Assembly (NCBI RefSeq): GCF_036699995.1
Contig: NZ_CP144906.1
Span: forward strand, 1,488,001 to 1,552,000
Source: Clostridium beijerinckii
GTDB lineage: Bacteria; Bacillota; Clostridia; Clostridiales; Clostridiaceae
Direction: 5' to 3'
Length of the DNA stretch: 64,000 nt
This document shows, in pieces, positions 53,257 to 62,531 of the stretch (its first letter is position 1; each line of letters begins with the position of its first letter). The notes under the pieces were generated by a model, which had not been told where the DNA came from, ran no database searches, and saw only the letters and a list, made by a program, of their open reading frames with translations. A program made the position numbers and the translations under genes.

Positions 53257-54207
53257 ATGGGAAAAAAATATGTAATGTTTGTTGATGAAAGGGGAATTAG
53301 AAGTTTAGATAAAAGCGGAAATTTCTCAATGGTAGGATTGATTTTTGAATATAATTACTGTATTGATTTAAAAAACAGTGAATGTGAATTAAAAAGAAAA
53401 TTAAATGAATATAAGAAAGAAAGTTTTATGGAGAGTGATTCTAATATACCAATAGATAGCATAATATTGGAAGATAAAGTATACAGGAATTTTGACAAAG
53501 CCAGAATGAATGAGTTCGTAAGCAAACTACCAACATTAATTAGCAAATTAAGATTCAAAATAATTTCAAGCTCAATAAAACAGAATTTAAGTGAAACAGA
53601 GGATTCATATTCAATAGTGACAAAAAGACTTTTAAAGAAGTTCTATTCGTTTATTACTAAGAATGATGGAGAATCAGGCGGGATAGTCATTGAAGCAAAA
53701 GTAGGAAATAGAAATTGTAGTATAATGCAAAATTTCTTTGATATATATAACAATAGAAATATTAATTTAAGTACACAAGATAACGTTCAGAATAAAATTA
53801 ATACGTTTATTGTATCTGACAAGAATAATAAAATTTATGGTTCCGGAATAGAGATATTAAATATAATAACTAATGTATTTTTTAGAGTTTTAAATGGAAA
53901 TAGAGAAATTAATGAGGAATTAATATCATACATAGAGTATGGTAACAGGGACAAGATATTTAGTGAGCTTAAACATAAGGTATACAACGATTTAGAAATA
54001 GGAATATCACGGACTCAATTACAAGCCATTTCGCACAACTATATTGAAGGTTTTAATAAAGAATTAAAATTACTAAAAGAGCAATTAAAACTTAAGGATA
54101 ATAGAATAAAAGAAAAGGAAAAAGAAATTAGTGAACTTACCAGTGAGATTAAATTGTTATCTAAACAGTTAGAGAGAGTTTTAGTGAACAGAAAAATGAT
54201 AATATAG
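53257..54207 (+). CDS. DUF3800-like protein with C-terminal coiled coil
   Basis: 316 residues (GGGGAGAG upstream). The N-terminus KYVMFVDERGIRSLDKSGNF then SMVGLIFEYNYCI matches the start of DUF3800 (RNase H-like) proteins, whose metal-binding YIDESG-type Asp/Glu pair is here VDERG (D10, E11). A later acidic strand GGIVIEAKVGNRNCSIMQNF and YGSGIEILNIITNVFFRVLN fit a second catalytic acid. The last about 50 residues are a charged coiled coil (LKEQLKLKDNRIKEKEKEIS, then ELTSEIKLLSKQLERVL). DUF3800 occurs in mobile and defence contexts, but no such neighbours are here. Nuclease activity is inferred. Confidence 0.65.
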   Translation: MGKKYVMFVDERGIRSLDKSGNFSMVGLIFEYNYCIDLKNSECELKRKLNEYKKESFMESDSNIPIDSIILEDKVYRNFDKARMNEFVSKLPTLISKLRFKIISSSIKQNLSETEDSYSIVTKRLLKKFYSFITKNDGESGGIVIEAKVGNRNCSIMQNFFDIYNNRNINLSTQDNVQNKINTFIVSDKNNKIYGSGIEILNIITNVFFRVLNGNREINEELISYIEYGNRDKIFSELKHKVYNDLEIGISRTQLQAISHNYIEGFNKELKLLKEQLKLKDNRIKEKEKEISELTSEIKLLSKQLERVLVNRKMII

Positions 54208-54520
54208 TATCACGAATTTTCTTATATGTAGATATTGAATTTTGTTTGACAAAGCGATTACAATTTCAAAGAATTATTTATTCGCAATTATATAGTTATA
54301 TGATAAGGTAGTATATTAGAATTTATAATAGAAACTTATTATATTAAATTAGGAAAGTTAAAATGCCTGAAAGAATCTTAAATGAAGCTTTTAGGCATTT
54401 TGTTTTGTAAGAAGAATGAAGCAAAACATTAGAATTTTATAGATTTCCTCAATAAGTATTTTAAATTTCTATAAATAAGGGAAGCATATAAAAAATAAGT
54501 TTTTTAGTAAAGAGGAATTT
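54208..54520. other. Intergenic stretch with one terminator
   Basis: AT-rich, no ORF; contains the hairpin at 54361-54407 and presumably the promoter of the lipase gene, which I could not place. Confidence 0.4.
54361..54407 (+). terminator. Rho-independent terminator before the lipase gene
   Basis: AAATGCCTGAAAG (54361-54373) / CTTTTAGGCATTT (54388-54400), one mismatch, then TGTTTTG. Confidence 0.8.
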
Positions 54521-55468
54521 ATGAATAAATTATCTTATGAAAATGAAGTAGAAGATTATTCTGAAAAATTTAAAGATTTCAAGATGAAATCTATCCAAGA
54601 CAATGTGAATCTTGGTATAACGCTTTATGTACCTAAGGGGGAAATAAAGGGGATATTCCAAATCAGCCATGGTATGATGGAGCATAGAAAACGCTATATA
54701 CGATTTATGGATTATTTAGGCTCAAATGGTTATGTTTCCATAGTACATGATCATATAGGGCATGGAGAAAGTGTTATCAAAAAAGATGATTATGGTTATT
54801 TTTATGATAATGGAGCTACCAATCTTATAGAAGATTTACATCAGATAACACTATATATGAAGAAAAGATACAGGGAATATCCTTATTTTTTATTTGGATT
54901 TAGTATGGGATCACTAATTGCAAGAGCATATTTAAAAAAATATGATTATGAGCTAGATGGTCTTATACTATGCGGTTCACCAGTAAAGAATAAAGTCATC
55001 CCGTATATTAAAAAATTATGTAAAATTATAGAGAAGATAAAGGGAGATCATTATAGGTCGATTTTTATACATAAAATACTTCGAGGAATAGGTGATAATG
55101 TTATAACGACCTCAGAAATAGAAAGAGATAAGTTTATGAATGATGAAGGCTGTGGATTTATTTTCACAATAAATGGATTTGAGAATTTATGTAACCTAAT
55201 AAAAATTGACTATAGCAAAAAAGACTGGGCAAAAAGAAACTTAAATCTCCCAATTCTATCTATTGCGGGGGAAGAGGATATAGTTACTATAAGTAAAAAA
55301 AGATTTAATGAATTAACAAGGTTTATGAAAAGAATAGGATATGAGAAAGTTTTTACTAAAATATATTCAGATAAATATCATGATCTTTTACATGAAGTAA
55401 ATAAATTGCAGGTATATAAGGATATTTTAAATTGGATGAATAGAGTTAATGGTGAAAAGAAAACTTGA
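54521..55468 (+). CDS. Alpha/beta hydrolase of the monoacylglycerol-lipase (S33) type
   Basis: 315 residues (AAAGAGG upstream). Cytoplasmic. Landmarks: GIFQISHGMMEHRKRYIRFM (oxyanion SHGMMEH), HDHIGHGES, the nucleophile FGFSMGSLIARAYL (GxSxG), the acid in LSIAGEEDIVTI and the His in YSDKYHDLLHE. These match serine aminopeptidase S33 / lysophospholipase L2 proteins that act on monoacylglycerols or lysophospholipids. No signal peptide. Substrate is inferred from the family. Confidence 0.9.
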   Translation: MNKLSYENEVEDYSEKFKDFKMKSIQDNVNLGITLYVPKGEIKGIFQISHGMMEHRKRYIRFMDYLGSNGYVSIVHDHIGHGESVIKKDDYGYFYDNGATNLIEDLHQITLYMKKRYREYPYFLFGFSMGSLIARAYLKKYDYELDGLILCGSPVKNKVIPYIKKLCKIIEKIKGDHYRSIFIHKILRGIGDNVITTSEIERDKFMNDEGCGFIFTINGFENLCNLIKIDYSKKDWAKRNLNLPILSIAGEEDIVTISKKRFNELTRFMKRIGYEKVFTKIYSDKYHDLLHEVNKLQVYKDILNWMNRVNGEKKT

Positions 55469-55640
55469 TTTTATCAAGCAGGATATTTCAATAGGTAGAT
55501 TTATTGCAATGATAAATCTACATTTATTATACTAAGCCAAGAACCCAGTTAAAATAAAAGTTTAGAAACTCAATTGTAGTATATATAATTGCAAAGTAGT
55601 ATTATTTGGGTTTATAATGCTGTTAAAGGATGTGTTAAAT

Positions 55641-56114
55641 ATGAAAAAAATAGTTTTTGGCGGAGGCTGCTTCTGGGGTGTAGAAAAATTTTTTTCTATG
55701 ATACCAGGAGTATTAGAAACAGAAGTAGGATATGCAAATGGAAAAACAGAAAATCCAACATATGAAGAAGTTTGCAAAAATGATACAGACTTCGTTGAGG
55801 TATGCTACATAACATACGATGAAAAAATGGTTTCACTTGATGAATTATTAGATAAGTTTTGGAGTATCATTGATCCTACGACATTAAATAAACAAGCTGG
55901 AGATGTTGGTACTCAATATAGAAGTGGAATTTATTATATTGATGAATCTGATGCTGATACAATTAATAGAAGTAAGGAAAAGATTCAAGAAAAATGTGAT
56001 GTTCAAGTTGTAACTGAGGTAAAACCGCTAAAGAAATATTACACAGCAGAAGAATATCACCAAGATTATTTAGAAAAAAATCCTACTGGTTATTGCCATA
56101 TTAAATTTAACTAA
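55641..56114 (+). CDS. msrA: Peptide-methionine (S)-S-oxide reductase
   Basis: About 157 residues from ATG 55641 (AAAGGA upstream; the open frame begins at 55617). Repairs methionine-S-sulfoxide in proteins. The catalytic Cys10 lies in [13 protein letters not shown], followed by [43 protein letters not shown] and the C-terminal [16 protein letters not shown]. Only the MsrA domain, no MsrB fusion. Confidence 0.95.
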   Translation: MKKIVFGGGCFWGVEKFFSMIPGVLETEVGYANGKTENPTYEEVCKNDTDFVEVCYITYDEKMVSLDELLDKFWSIIDPTTLNKQAGDVGTQYRSGIYYIDESDADTINRSKEKIQEKCDVQVVTEVKPLKKYYTAEEYHQDYLEKNPTGYCHIKFN

Positions 56115-56158
56115 TATTAAATATTGATGAGTTAGCGTATTTATACTGGTAACTTATT

Positions 56159-56203
56159 AAAAACTATCTTAAGAATAGAAAACTATTTTAAGATAGTTTT
56201 TTT
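56159..56203. terminator. Bidirectional terminator between msrA and the AraC gene
   Basis: AAAACTATCTTAA (56160-56172) / TTAAGATAGTTTT (56188-56200) with T-tracts on both ends; overlaps the 3' end of the minus-strand gene. Confidence 0.85.
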
Positions 56204-57048
56204 GTTTTTGGGGAAAACTCACTTGGAGATTTTTTAAACAGGTTTTTAAATGAACGTAGAAAACATGTATAATCATTAAATCCACATAGTAAATAAACTT
56301 TCGTAATTTGCTCACCACTGCTTATAAGGTCCTTTGCCATTAGTAATCTCTTTTGATTTACATAGTTGTGAAGAGTATATCCAGTTTCTTTTTTAAACTT
56401 ATGCATAAGATAATATTTGCTAATATAGAACCTTTGAGATAAAGTCTCCGTAGAAAGATTTTCAGATAAATTATTATTTATATATTTCAGGATTTTTTCA
56501 ATTTGCTTATCATATTTGAGAGATGCTTCATCATTTATATACATGTTGTTAAGATGCACTCTATTTAAGTATACAAGCAATTGAATAAATAATGAATTAC
56601 TTAAAAGTTTACTACCGAAATCTTGTGAGTTAAAGGAAGTCATTAGTGAATCTATTATAAACTTAATGTTATCTTGTAATTTGCTATTAAGTCTAATAAG
56701 ATTGAAACTTTTTTCATTCGCCAGTCTAAAACAAGTAGATAAATCACAATTTTCATAGTTGTGGTTTTCTATAAAATCAGAATTCGCCCAGATAATAATT
56801 CTTTCATAAATTTCAGAAGAATCAATAATAGGTTTATGAACATCATGATTATTTACAAGTAGAATATCCCATGGTTTTAAGTTGTATGCTTTTCCTTCAA
56901 TTAAATAAGTAACTTTTCCAGATAAAAAAATTATTATTTTATTAAAGTCGTGATAATGGAATTCAAATTCTTGATTTTTTTTATCTTTTAAATGAAATAA
57001 TTGAAAATCATTGTTTAAGTAGCCTGATTTATTACTATTTTTATTCAT
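56188..57048 (-). CDS. AraC-family transcriptional regulator
   Basis: About 286 residues from ATG 57048 (GGGAG upstream; the frame is open to 57123 without a site). An N-terminal cupin-like sensor (EFEFHYHDFNKIIIFLSGKV, IEGKAYNLKPWDILLVNNHD) is joined to a C-terminal double helix-turn-helix: LSQRFYISKYYLMHKFKKET, then CGFNDYTCFLRSFKNLFKKS with the standard ending PSEF. Sugar or other small-molecule sensing is typical, but the effector and targets are unknown; neighbours give no clue. Confidence 0.9.
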   Translation of the reverse strand: MNKNSNKSGYLNNDFQLFHLKDKKNQEFEFHYHDFNKIIIFLSGKVTYLIEGKAYNLKPWDILLVNNHDVHKPIIDSSEIYERIIIWANSDFIENHNYENCDLSTCFRLANEKSFNLIRLNSKLQDNIKFIIDSLMTSFNSQDFGSKLLSNSLFIQLLVYLNRVHLNNMYINDEASLKYDKQIEKILKYINNNLSENLSTETLSQRFYISKYYLMHKFKKETGYTLHNYVNQKRLLMAKDLISSGEQITKVYLLCGFNDYTCFLRSFKNLFKKSPSEFSPKTKKLS

Positions 57049-57354
57049 AGTTGAAAACTCCCTTGAAATAACTTTAATTGTAATTGTATTAATTAAAAAT
57101 ATCAGATATAAATATATATTCAATTAACTCTAAGCTGTGTATATATAAATTTTAGTTTTATAGATAAACAATATACAACCTAGATTTATGCAATTATCAC
57201 CGAAAGTAGAAACATTGTTATTTCACATGCAACATATATATTAAAATCATAAAGCACTTTTTGCAGTATATCAAGCAATATATGCACTATTTAATGCGAA
57301 AATGTTGTATATAATGAAAATATAAGAAGTTAAGTAATTCTTGGAGGAATAAAA

Positions 57355-58824
57355 ATGAAGTTATACAATTTATTAAAAGATTTAGATTACGAAATAATTA
57401 GCGGAAGTGTTGATATAGATGCTAGTAGCGTTAGTTATGATTCTAGAAAAGTAAAAGGGGATTCGGTGTTTATCTGCATACAGGGGGCTAATGCAGATGG
57501 TCACGACTATATAAACGAAGCAATAAAAAGTGGCGCTTTAGCAATAGTGATACAGGAAGAAATTAAAATAAATAATGAAAATATAACTGTAGTAAAAGTT
57601 AGAAATACTAAGTTAGCTTTAGCAAGTATAGCTAACTTATTTTATAATGAACCTTCTAAAGAAATTAATTTAGTTGGAGTAACAGGTACCAACGGAAAGA
57701 CTACCGTTATACATTATATAAAAGATATATTAGAGGCGTATAAAAAAAGAACAGCTGTAATAGGAACTTTGGGATATGAATTTAACAAAGAAAAGGCAAG
57801 CATACAAAAGGTTAATCCTACAACACCTGAGTCATTAGAATTACAAGGAGTATTTAGGGAGTTTATTGATAAAGGTGCTGAAAATATTGTAATGGAAGTT
57901 ACTTCATCTGCATTAGCAAAACAGAGAGTTGAGTATTGTGATTTTAATGTTGGAGTATTTACAAATCTATCTCAAGATCATCTTGAAGAACATGGAACGA
58001 TGGAAAATTATAAGAATGAAAAGATAAAATTGTTTAAGAAATGTGAGCTAGGCGTTATAAATCTAGATGATGGAATAGCAGAAGAAATTATAGAAAAGGC
58101 TAGTTGCAAGATTTTAACTTATGGAATAAATAAAGAGGCTGATATTAGAGCAACTGAGATTAGATATAGAAATGATTGCATAATATTCAAAATCAAATTT
58201 AGGGACATAAAATGGCGCTGGTGGTGTATTACAGATGCAAAAGTAAACATTCCTGGGAAAATAACTGTATATAATGTTTTGGCTGCTATAGGAGCTTGTA
58301 TAGGTCTTGGTATGGATATGGGTGATATTATAAGCTGTTTATCTAATCTAAAGAATGTTCCAGGAAGACTAGAAATGGTGAAAAATAATTCTAATAAAAA
58401 TGTAATAATTGATTATGCACACACTCCTGATGCATTAGAAAGACTATTAATGATGGCGAGAGAGACTACTAAAGGCAAACTTATTACTGTATTTGGCTGT
58501 GGTGGAGATAGAGATAAGAGTAAGAGAAAAGTAATGGGAATGGCGGCAGGAATTTTATCAGATTATTGCATAATAACCTCAGATAATCCAAGAACGGAAG
58601 ATCCAATAAAAATAATTGAAGATATTGAAGAAGGAATGGAAGTTATAAATTCAACTTATGAGAAAATTGTTGATAGAAAGAAAGCTATTGAGAAAGGGCT
58701 AAAACTTTTAAAAGAGGATGATTTATTAATAATAGCAGGGAAAGGGCATGAAGACTATCAAATAATAGGTAAGGATAAAATATACTTTGATGATAGGGAA
58801 ATTGTCAGGAAAGCTCTGGGATAG
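57355..58824 (+). CDS. murE: UDP-N-acetylmuramoyl-tripeptide synthetase (meso-diaminopimelate-adding type)
   Basis: 489 residues. Adds the third residue to the peptidoglycan precursor. Landmarks: SYDSRKVKGDSVFICIQG, VTGTNGKTTVIHYI (ATP loop), TNLSQDHLEEHGTMENYKNE, VIIDYAHTPDALERLL, TVFGCGGDRDKSKRKVMG and the substrate-binding TSDNPRTEDP. The DNPR motif specifies meso-diaminopimelate rather than lysine, in line with clostridial wall chemistry. TTGGAGG precedes ATG 57355. Lies outside a dcw cluster, so a second MurE elsewhere is possible. Confidence 0.93.
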   Translation: MKLYNLLKDLDYEIISGSVDIDASSVSYDSRKVKGDSVFICIQGANADGHDYINEAIKSGALAIVIQEEIKINNENITVVKVRNTKLALASIANLFYNEPSKEINLVGVTGTNGKTTVIHYIKDILEAYKKRTAVIGTLGYEFNKEKASIQKVNPTTPESLELQGVFREFIDKGAENIVMEVTSSALAKQRVEYCDFNVGVFTNLSQDHLEEHGTMENYKNEKIKLFKKCELGVINLDDGIAEEIIEKASCKILTYGINKEADIRATEIRYRNDCIIFKIKFRDIKWRWWCITDAKVNIPGKITVYNVLAAIGACIGLGMDMGDIISCLSNLKNVPGRLEMVKNNSNKNVIIDYAHTPDALERLLMMARETTKGKLITVFGCGGDRDKSKRKVMGMAAGILSDYCIITSDNPRTEDPIKIIEDIEEGMEVINSTYEKIVDRKKAIEKGLKLLKEDDLLIIAGKGHEDYQIIGKDKIYFDDREIVRKALG

Positions 58825-58871
58825 TGCGAGGATCTATAACTTAAGTATCAAAATATTAGGGGGCGAGAAAA

Positions 58872-60092
58872 TTGAAATTTTTAAAGAACTATAAATCATC
58901 ATTTATTCTAGTGTTATCGATATTATTAGGCGGGGCAATAGGAATTATAATGGGAGATAAAGCTAAAATATTTGCACCACTAGGAAATTTGTTTTTAAAC
59001 TTAATATTTACGATGTTAGTTCCTATAGTATTCTTTAGTATTGCTTCTGCGATAGCTAATATGGATAAATCCAAAAAGATCGGAAGAATATTTATAATAA
59101 CTTTAATTACATTTGGAATTACTGCAATTATTTCAGGCATAATAGGAGTAATTAGTTTTAAAATGTTTAATCCAGCAGTTGGATTGGATCCATCAATGTT
59201 TAATAATCTAATGACCACTAATAGTATAGATACACCTAAAAGTGTAGGAGTTTTAGAAAAGATCGTTTCGAGTATAAGCGTAGGTGATTTTTCTGAACTT
59301 TTATCCAGAAATAATTTGTTAGCACTAATATTATTTTCTATATTAATAGGTTTTGGAACTATGTTGTCTAAGGAACAAGGCAAGGCTTTTGCGTCATTTT
59401 TAAGCAGTGGAGCTACAGTGACAATGAAAGTTGTAAATATAATTATGTATTATGCACCAATTGGACTTGGAGCTTATTTTGCAAATGTAATTGGACAACT
59501 AGGCGGACAAATATTAAGTGGGTATGCAAAAATATTTATACTATACTTGGTTGTCTCCATAATATACTTCTTTGTATTCTTCAGTATATATGCTTATATA
59601 GCAAGTAGAAAAGAGGGCGTGAAATTATTTTGGACAAATGCAGCAGAACCTTCAATAACTGCATTAGCAACATGCTCTAGTGCTGCGTGCATACCAGTAA
59701 ATATAAAAGCAGCTAAAAATATGGGGGTATCAGATACCTTGGCTAATATAATAATGCCTCTAGGAGTTAACATTCATAAGGATGGTTCAGTAATTGGAGG
59801 AATATATAAAATAATGTTCTTGTTTGCTATATTTGGCCGAGACATAAATACTATTAGTTCATTACTTCCTATATTAGGAGCAGGGCTTCTTATTGGTGCA
59901 GTAGTTGGAGCAGTGCCAGGAGGTGGGGCGATTGGTGAAATGCTTATCTTAAGCATATTTGGATTTCCACAGGAAGCATTAGCCATAATGCTTGTAATAG
60001 CAACAATAATTGATGCGCCAGCTACATTATTAAATTCATCAGGAAATACTGTCTGTACAATGATAATATCAAAATTTATAGACAAAAAATAG
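58872..60092 (+). CDS. Dicarboxylate/amino-acid:cation symporter (DAACS family)
   Basis: 406 residues from TTG 58872 (AGGGGG upstream), 47 bp after murE. Eight or so hydrophobic helices and the re-entrant loops of the GltP/GltPh family: FTMLVPIVFFSIASAIANMD near the N-terminus, the serine-rich ITALATCSSAACIPVNIKAA, PLGVNIHKDGSVIGGIYKIM, and the late GAVPGGGAIGEM and LVIATIIDAPATLLNSSGNT. Substrate (glutamate, aspartate, serine or other) cannot be set by inspection. Confidence 0.9.
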   Translation: MKFLKNYKSSFILVLSILLGGAIGIIMGDKAKIFAPLGNLFLNLIFTMLVPIVFFSIASAIANMDKSKKIGRIFIITLITFGITAIISGIIGVISFKMFNPAVGLDPSMFNNLMTTNSIDTPKSVGVLEKIVSSISVGDFSELLSRNNLLALILFSILIGFGTMLSKEQGKAFASFLSSGATVTMKVVNIIMYYAPIGLGAYFANVIGQLGGQILSGYAKIFILYLVVSIIYFFVFFSIYAYIASRKEGVKLFWTNAAEPSITALATCSSAACIPVNIKAAKNMGVSDTLANIIMPLGVNIHKDGSVIGGIYKIMFLFAIFGRDINTISSLLPILGAGLLIGAVVGAVPGGGAIGEMLILSIFGFPQEALAIMLVIATIIDAPATLLNSSGNTVCTMIISKFIDKK

Positions 60093-60273
60093 GACTAAAA
60101 AATTTGCTAAGAATTAAATTAGAAGCTGGATAGCATATTCTTTACAAGGATTTTGTAAACAAAAATTTTGGTGGATAATAAACAATTTACATTCATATAC
60201 GTTCTAAAAAGTCTATTTTATAGAAATTTAATTTAAACTATTAGCTATTATAAACTATATAATTTTAATAAAG

Positions 60274-60305
60274 AGCTTCAACCGTATTTTGGTTGAAGTT
60301 TTTTG
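60274..60305 (+). terminator. Rho-independent terminator after the symporter
   Basis: CTTCAACC (60276-60283) / GGTTGAAG (60291-60298) followed by TTTTTT. Confidence 0.88.
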
Positions 60306-60327
60306 AAATAATTTTTAATTAAGGAAT

Positions 60328-60472
60328 ATGAAAGAAAATAATAAGTCCAAAATGCTATGATTATTTTTCATCAGGTAAGGAAGTAGAGTGGGCTCATAGC
60401 TAGCTATTAGGGCAATCTGCTGACGCAGCATGGTGGAAAATAGGTGTGGCAGATGGATTTGTTATTTTTTGA
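60328..60472 (+). pseudogene. Decayed coding remnant
   Basis: ATG 60328 (GGAAT upstream) opens a short frame that ends after 10 codons; in the next frame 60332-60472 reads CYDYFSSGKEVEWAHS, stop, LLGQSADAAWWKIGVADGFV, IF, stop. The protein-like composition on both sides of the internal TAG (60398-60400), with Trp and Gly-rich text unlike random AT-rich DNA, suggests a gene broken by a frameshift and a stop codon. I do not recognise the parent. It is small, so the call is tentative. Confidence 0.4.
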
Positions 60473-60538
60473 TTATGCCTAATGTAGTATAATCTATATA
60501 GTATCGAAATTAATGGAATTTATGGAGGAGTATGCAGA

Positions 60539-61363
60539 ATGAAAAAAAGTTTTAACATAGATATATTTTTGGAAAAATATCCTCAGGCTAAAGAAATGAT
60601 CTCTAAAAATAATATTAATATTGAAAATCTTAAGGAAATCTACGAAGACTACATAAATTATAAAACTTCTTATGAAAGCCAGGCTGCATTTATAGCAAAC
60701 ATTTTACGATCGCAGAGAATGGTGCATTCTGTTAAATCAAGAATTAAAGATCCTGAGAGATTAATAGAAAAAGTTATAAGAAAGACAGAAGATAGAAAAA
60801 ATAAATACGGAGATGATTTTGAATTTACAGTAAATAATTATAGAAATGAAATAAATGATTTAATAGGGATTAGAGTTATACATATATTTAAAGACCAATG
60901 GCAGGGGATACATGATTTTATAATAAAAACTTGGAATGTAACTGAGATTACTGCAAATGTAAGAGAAGGAGATAATATAGATGTTTTTGACGATCCTATT
61001 ATAGAGGTAAGGTCAAAAGCTTCTGGATATCGTTCAGTTCATTATTTAGTTGAATTTTATCCAATCAATGAGAAGGTAATAGCGGAGATACAAGTTAGAA
61101 CAATTTTTGAGGAAGGATATGGGGAAATAGATCATAGGTTAAGATATTCCCATAATGAAATTCCGGAAATACTTAAGTCTAACCTAATGCTCTTTAATAG
61201 AATTGTAGGAAGTGCTGACGAAATGGCATCATTAATAAATAATTTAAGTAAAGAGTGGGGAGACAAAGAAGTTTATTATAAAACAATAATAAAAGATCAG
61301 GAAGCAGAAATTAATAGATTAAAAAGTAAAATGACATGGATTGACGTAGAAAAAGATTCTTAA
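60539..61363 (+). CDS. Small alarmone (p)ppGpp synthetase (RelA/SpoT nucleotidyltransferase domain)
   Basis: 274 residues (GGAGGAG upstream). Only the synthetase domain of RelA/SpoT is present: NEINDLIGIRVIHIFKDQW, SKASGYRSVHYLVEFYP and IAEIQVRTIFEEGYGEIDHR, which carry the substrate-binding Arg, Tyr-Arg-Ser and catalytic Glu. No HD hydrolase, TGS or ACT domain. Slightly longer than typical RelQ/RelP (about 210-230) because of an N-terminal helix and a C-terminal coiled coil (IIKDQEAEINRLKSKMTW). Expected to make ppGpp from GTP/GDP in response to stress. Confidence 0.88.
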   Translation: MKKSFNIDIFLEKYPQAKEMISKNNINIENLKEIYEDYINYKTSYESQAAFIANILRSQRMVHSVKSRIKDPERLIEKVIRKTEDRKNKYGDDFEFTVNNYRNEINDLIGIRVIHIFKDQWQGIHDFIIKTWNVTEITANVREGDNIDVFDDPIIEVRSKASGYRSVHYLVEFYPINEKVIAEIQVRTIFEEGYGEIDHRLRYSHNEIPEILKSNLMLFNRIVGSADEMASLINNLSKEWGDKEVYYKTIIKDQEAEINRLKSKMTWIDVEKDS

Positions 61364-61428
61364 TGTTAATTTTAAGAAGTTAAATCTGAGGATACAAAAT
61401 ATTATAACTAAAAATGGAGGAGTTTGAA

Positions 61429-62304
61429 GTGAAGACGATTGGATTTATAGGTGTAGGTGTAATGGGAAAATCTATGGTTAGAAACCTAATGAAGAAAGGA
61501 TATGAGGTATCTATTTATACAAGGACAAAAGAAAAAGTTCTTGATGTTATAAATGAAGGTGCTAAATGGTGCGACGATGTTAAAAGTTGTGCAAATAATA
61601 AAGACGTCATAATAACAATTGTAGGCTATCCTAAAGATGTAGAAGAAGTTTATTTTGGGGAAAATGGTATTTTAGAGAATGCTGAAAAAGAGTCTTGTAT
61701 AATTGACATGACTACTACAAGTCCGAAGCTTTCTATAAAAATTTATAATGAGGCTAAAAAGAGAGGAATATATGCTTTGGATGCGCCAGTATCAGGAGGA
61801 GATGTAGGAGCAAAGAATGCCACATTATCTATAATGGTTGGTGGAGATTTAGAAGTTTTTGAAAAACATAAAGATGTTTTATCTGCACTTGGAACTAATA
61901 TAATTTATGAAGGAAAAGCTGGGAATGGACAGCATACTAAAATGGCAAATCAGATAGCCTTAGCTGGCGCGATAGCTGGAGTATGCGAAGCAATTACGTA
62001 TGCAAAAGGAGCAGGATTAGATGTTCAGACTATGCTTGATAGTATAAGTGAAGGTGCAGCGGGAAGTTGGCAAATGAAAAATATGGCTCCTCGTATGCTA
62101 AAAGGAGATTTTGACCCTGGTTTTTATATAAAGCATTTTATTAAGGATATGAATTTAGCAATAGAAGAGTCTACGGATAATTCCATAAATTTAGGTGTAT
62201 TAAATGAAGTGCTAAAAATGTATAAAACATTAGATAACGATAATTTGGGTGATCTAGGAACTCAAGGTCTTATTAAATATTACGAAAAGTATAGCAAAAA
62301 TTAA
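61429..62304 (+). CDS. 3-hydroxyisobutyrate dehydrogenase-like NAD(P)-dependent reductase
   Basis: About 291 residues from GTG 61429 (GGAGGAG at 61415-61421 lies inside the ATG 61414 alternative). Beta-hydroxyacid dehydrogenase family: N-terminal Rossmann loop TIGFIGVGVMGKSMVRNLM, substrate loop LDAPVSGGDVGAKNATLSIM and the catalytic Lys in GNGQHTKMANQIALAGAIAG. The C-terminal KHFIKDMNLAIE helix is present. Members reduce tartronate semialdehyde, succinic semialdehyde or glyoxylate; the substrate is not determined. Confidence 0.9.
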   Translation: MKTIGFIGVGVMGKSMVRNLMKKGYEVSIYTRTKEKVLDVINEGAKWCDDVKSCANNKDVIITIVGYPKDVEEVYFGENGILENAEKESCIIDMTTTSPKLSIKIYNEAKKRGIYALDAPVSGGDVGAKNATLSIMVGGDLEVFEKHKDVLSALGTNIIYEGKAGNGQHTKMANQIALAGAIAGVCEAITYAKGAGLDVQTMLDSISEGAAGSWQMKNMAPRMLKGDFDPGFYIKHFIKDMNLAIEESTDNSINLGVLNEVLKMYKTLDNDNLGDLGTQGLIKYYEKYSKN

Positions 62305-62343
62305 TACTAAGAAATTATCTCTTAATAATTTTCTTTCTCTATC

Positions 62344-62388
62344 AGAAGCAGTAAGTAAGAACTTCTTATTTACTGCTTCATTTTATAT
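62344..62388 (+). terminator. Rho-independent terminator
   Basis: GAAGCAGTAA-GT-AAG (62345-62359) / CTT-A-TTTACTGCTTC (62364-62379), then ATTTTATAT. Ends the reductase transcript and precedes the nifS/thiI pair. Confidence 0.82.
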
Positions 62389-62531
62389 ATTTAAAAAAAT
62401 ACTATGCAGGGATTATTTTTTTGTTATAATAAAACATGTATATTACATAGTAAGTTTATAAGATAATAAGGGAAGAATATATTTTAAATGGATCTTTAGA
62501 CGTTTATAAACTTGAAAGGAAGAAGACTTAT

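Noticed and set aside
57225..57245. GCAACATATATATT sequence near the AraC-murE gap as a fifth R1 copy
   Set aside because: Only the terminal 13-14 bases match; the R1 core is missing.
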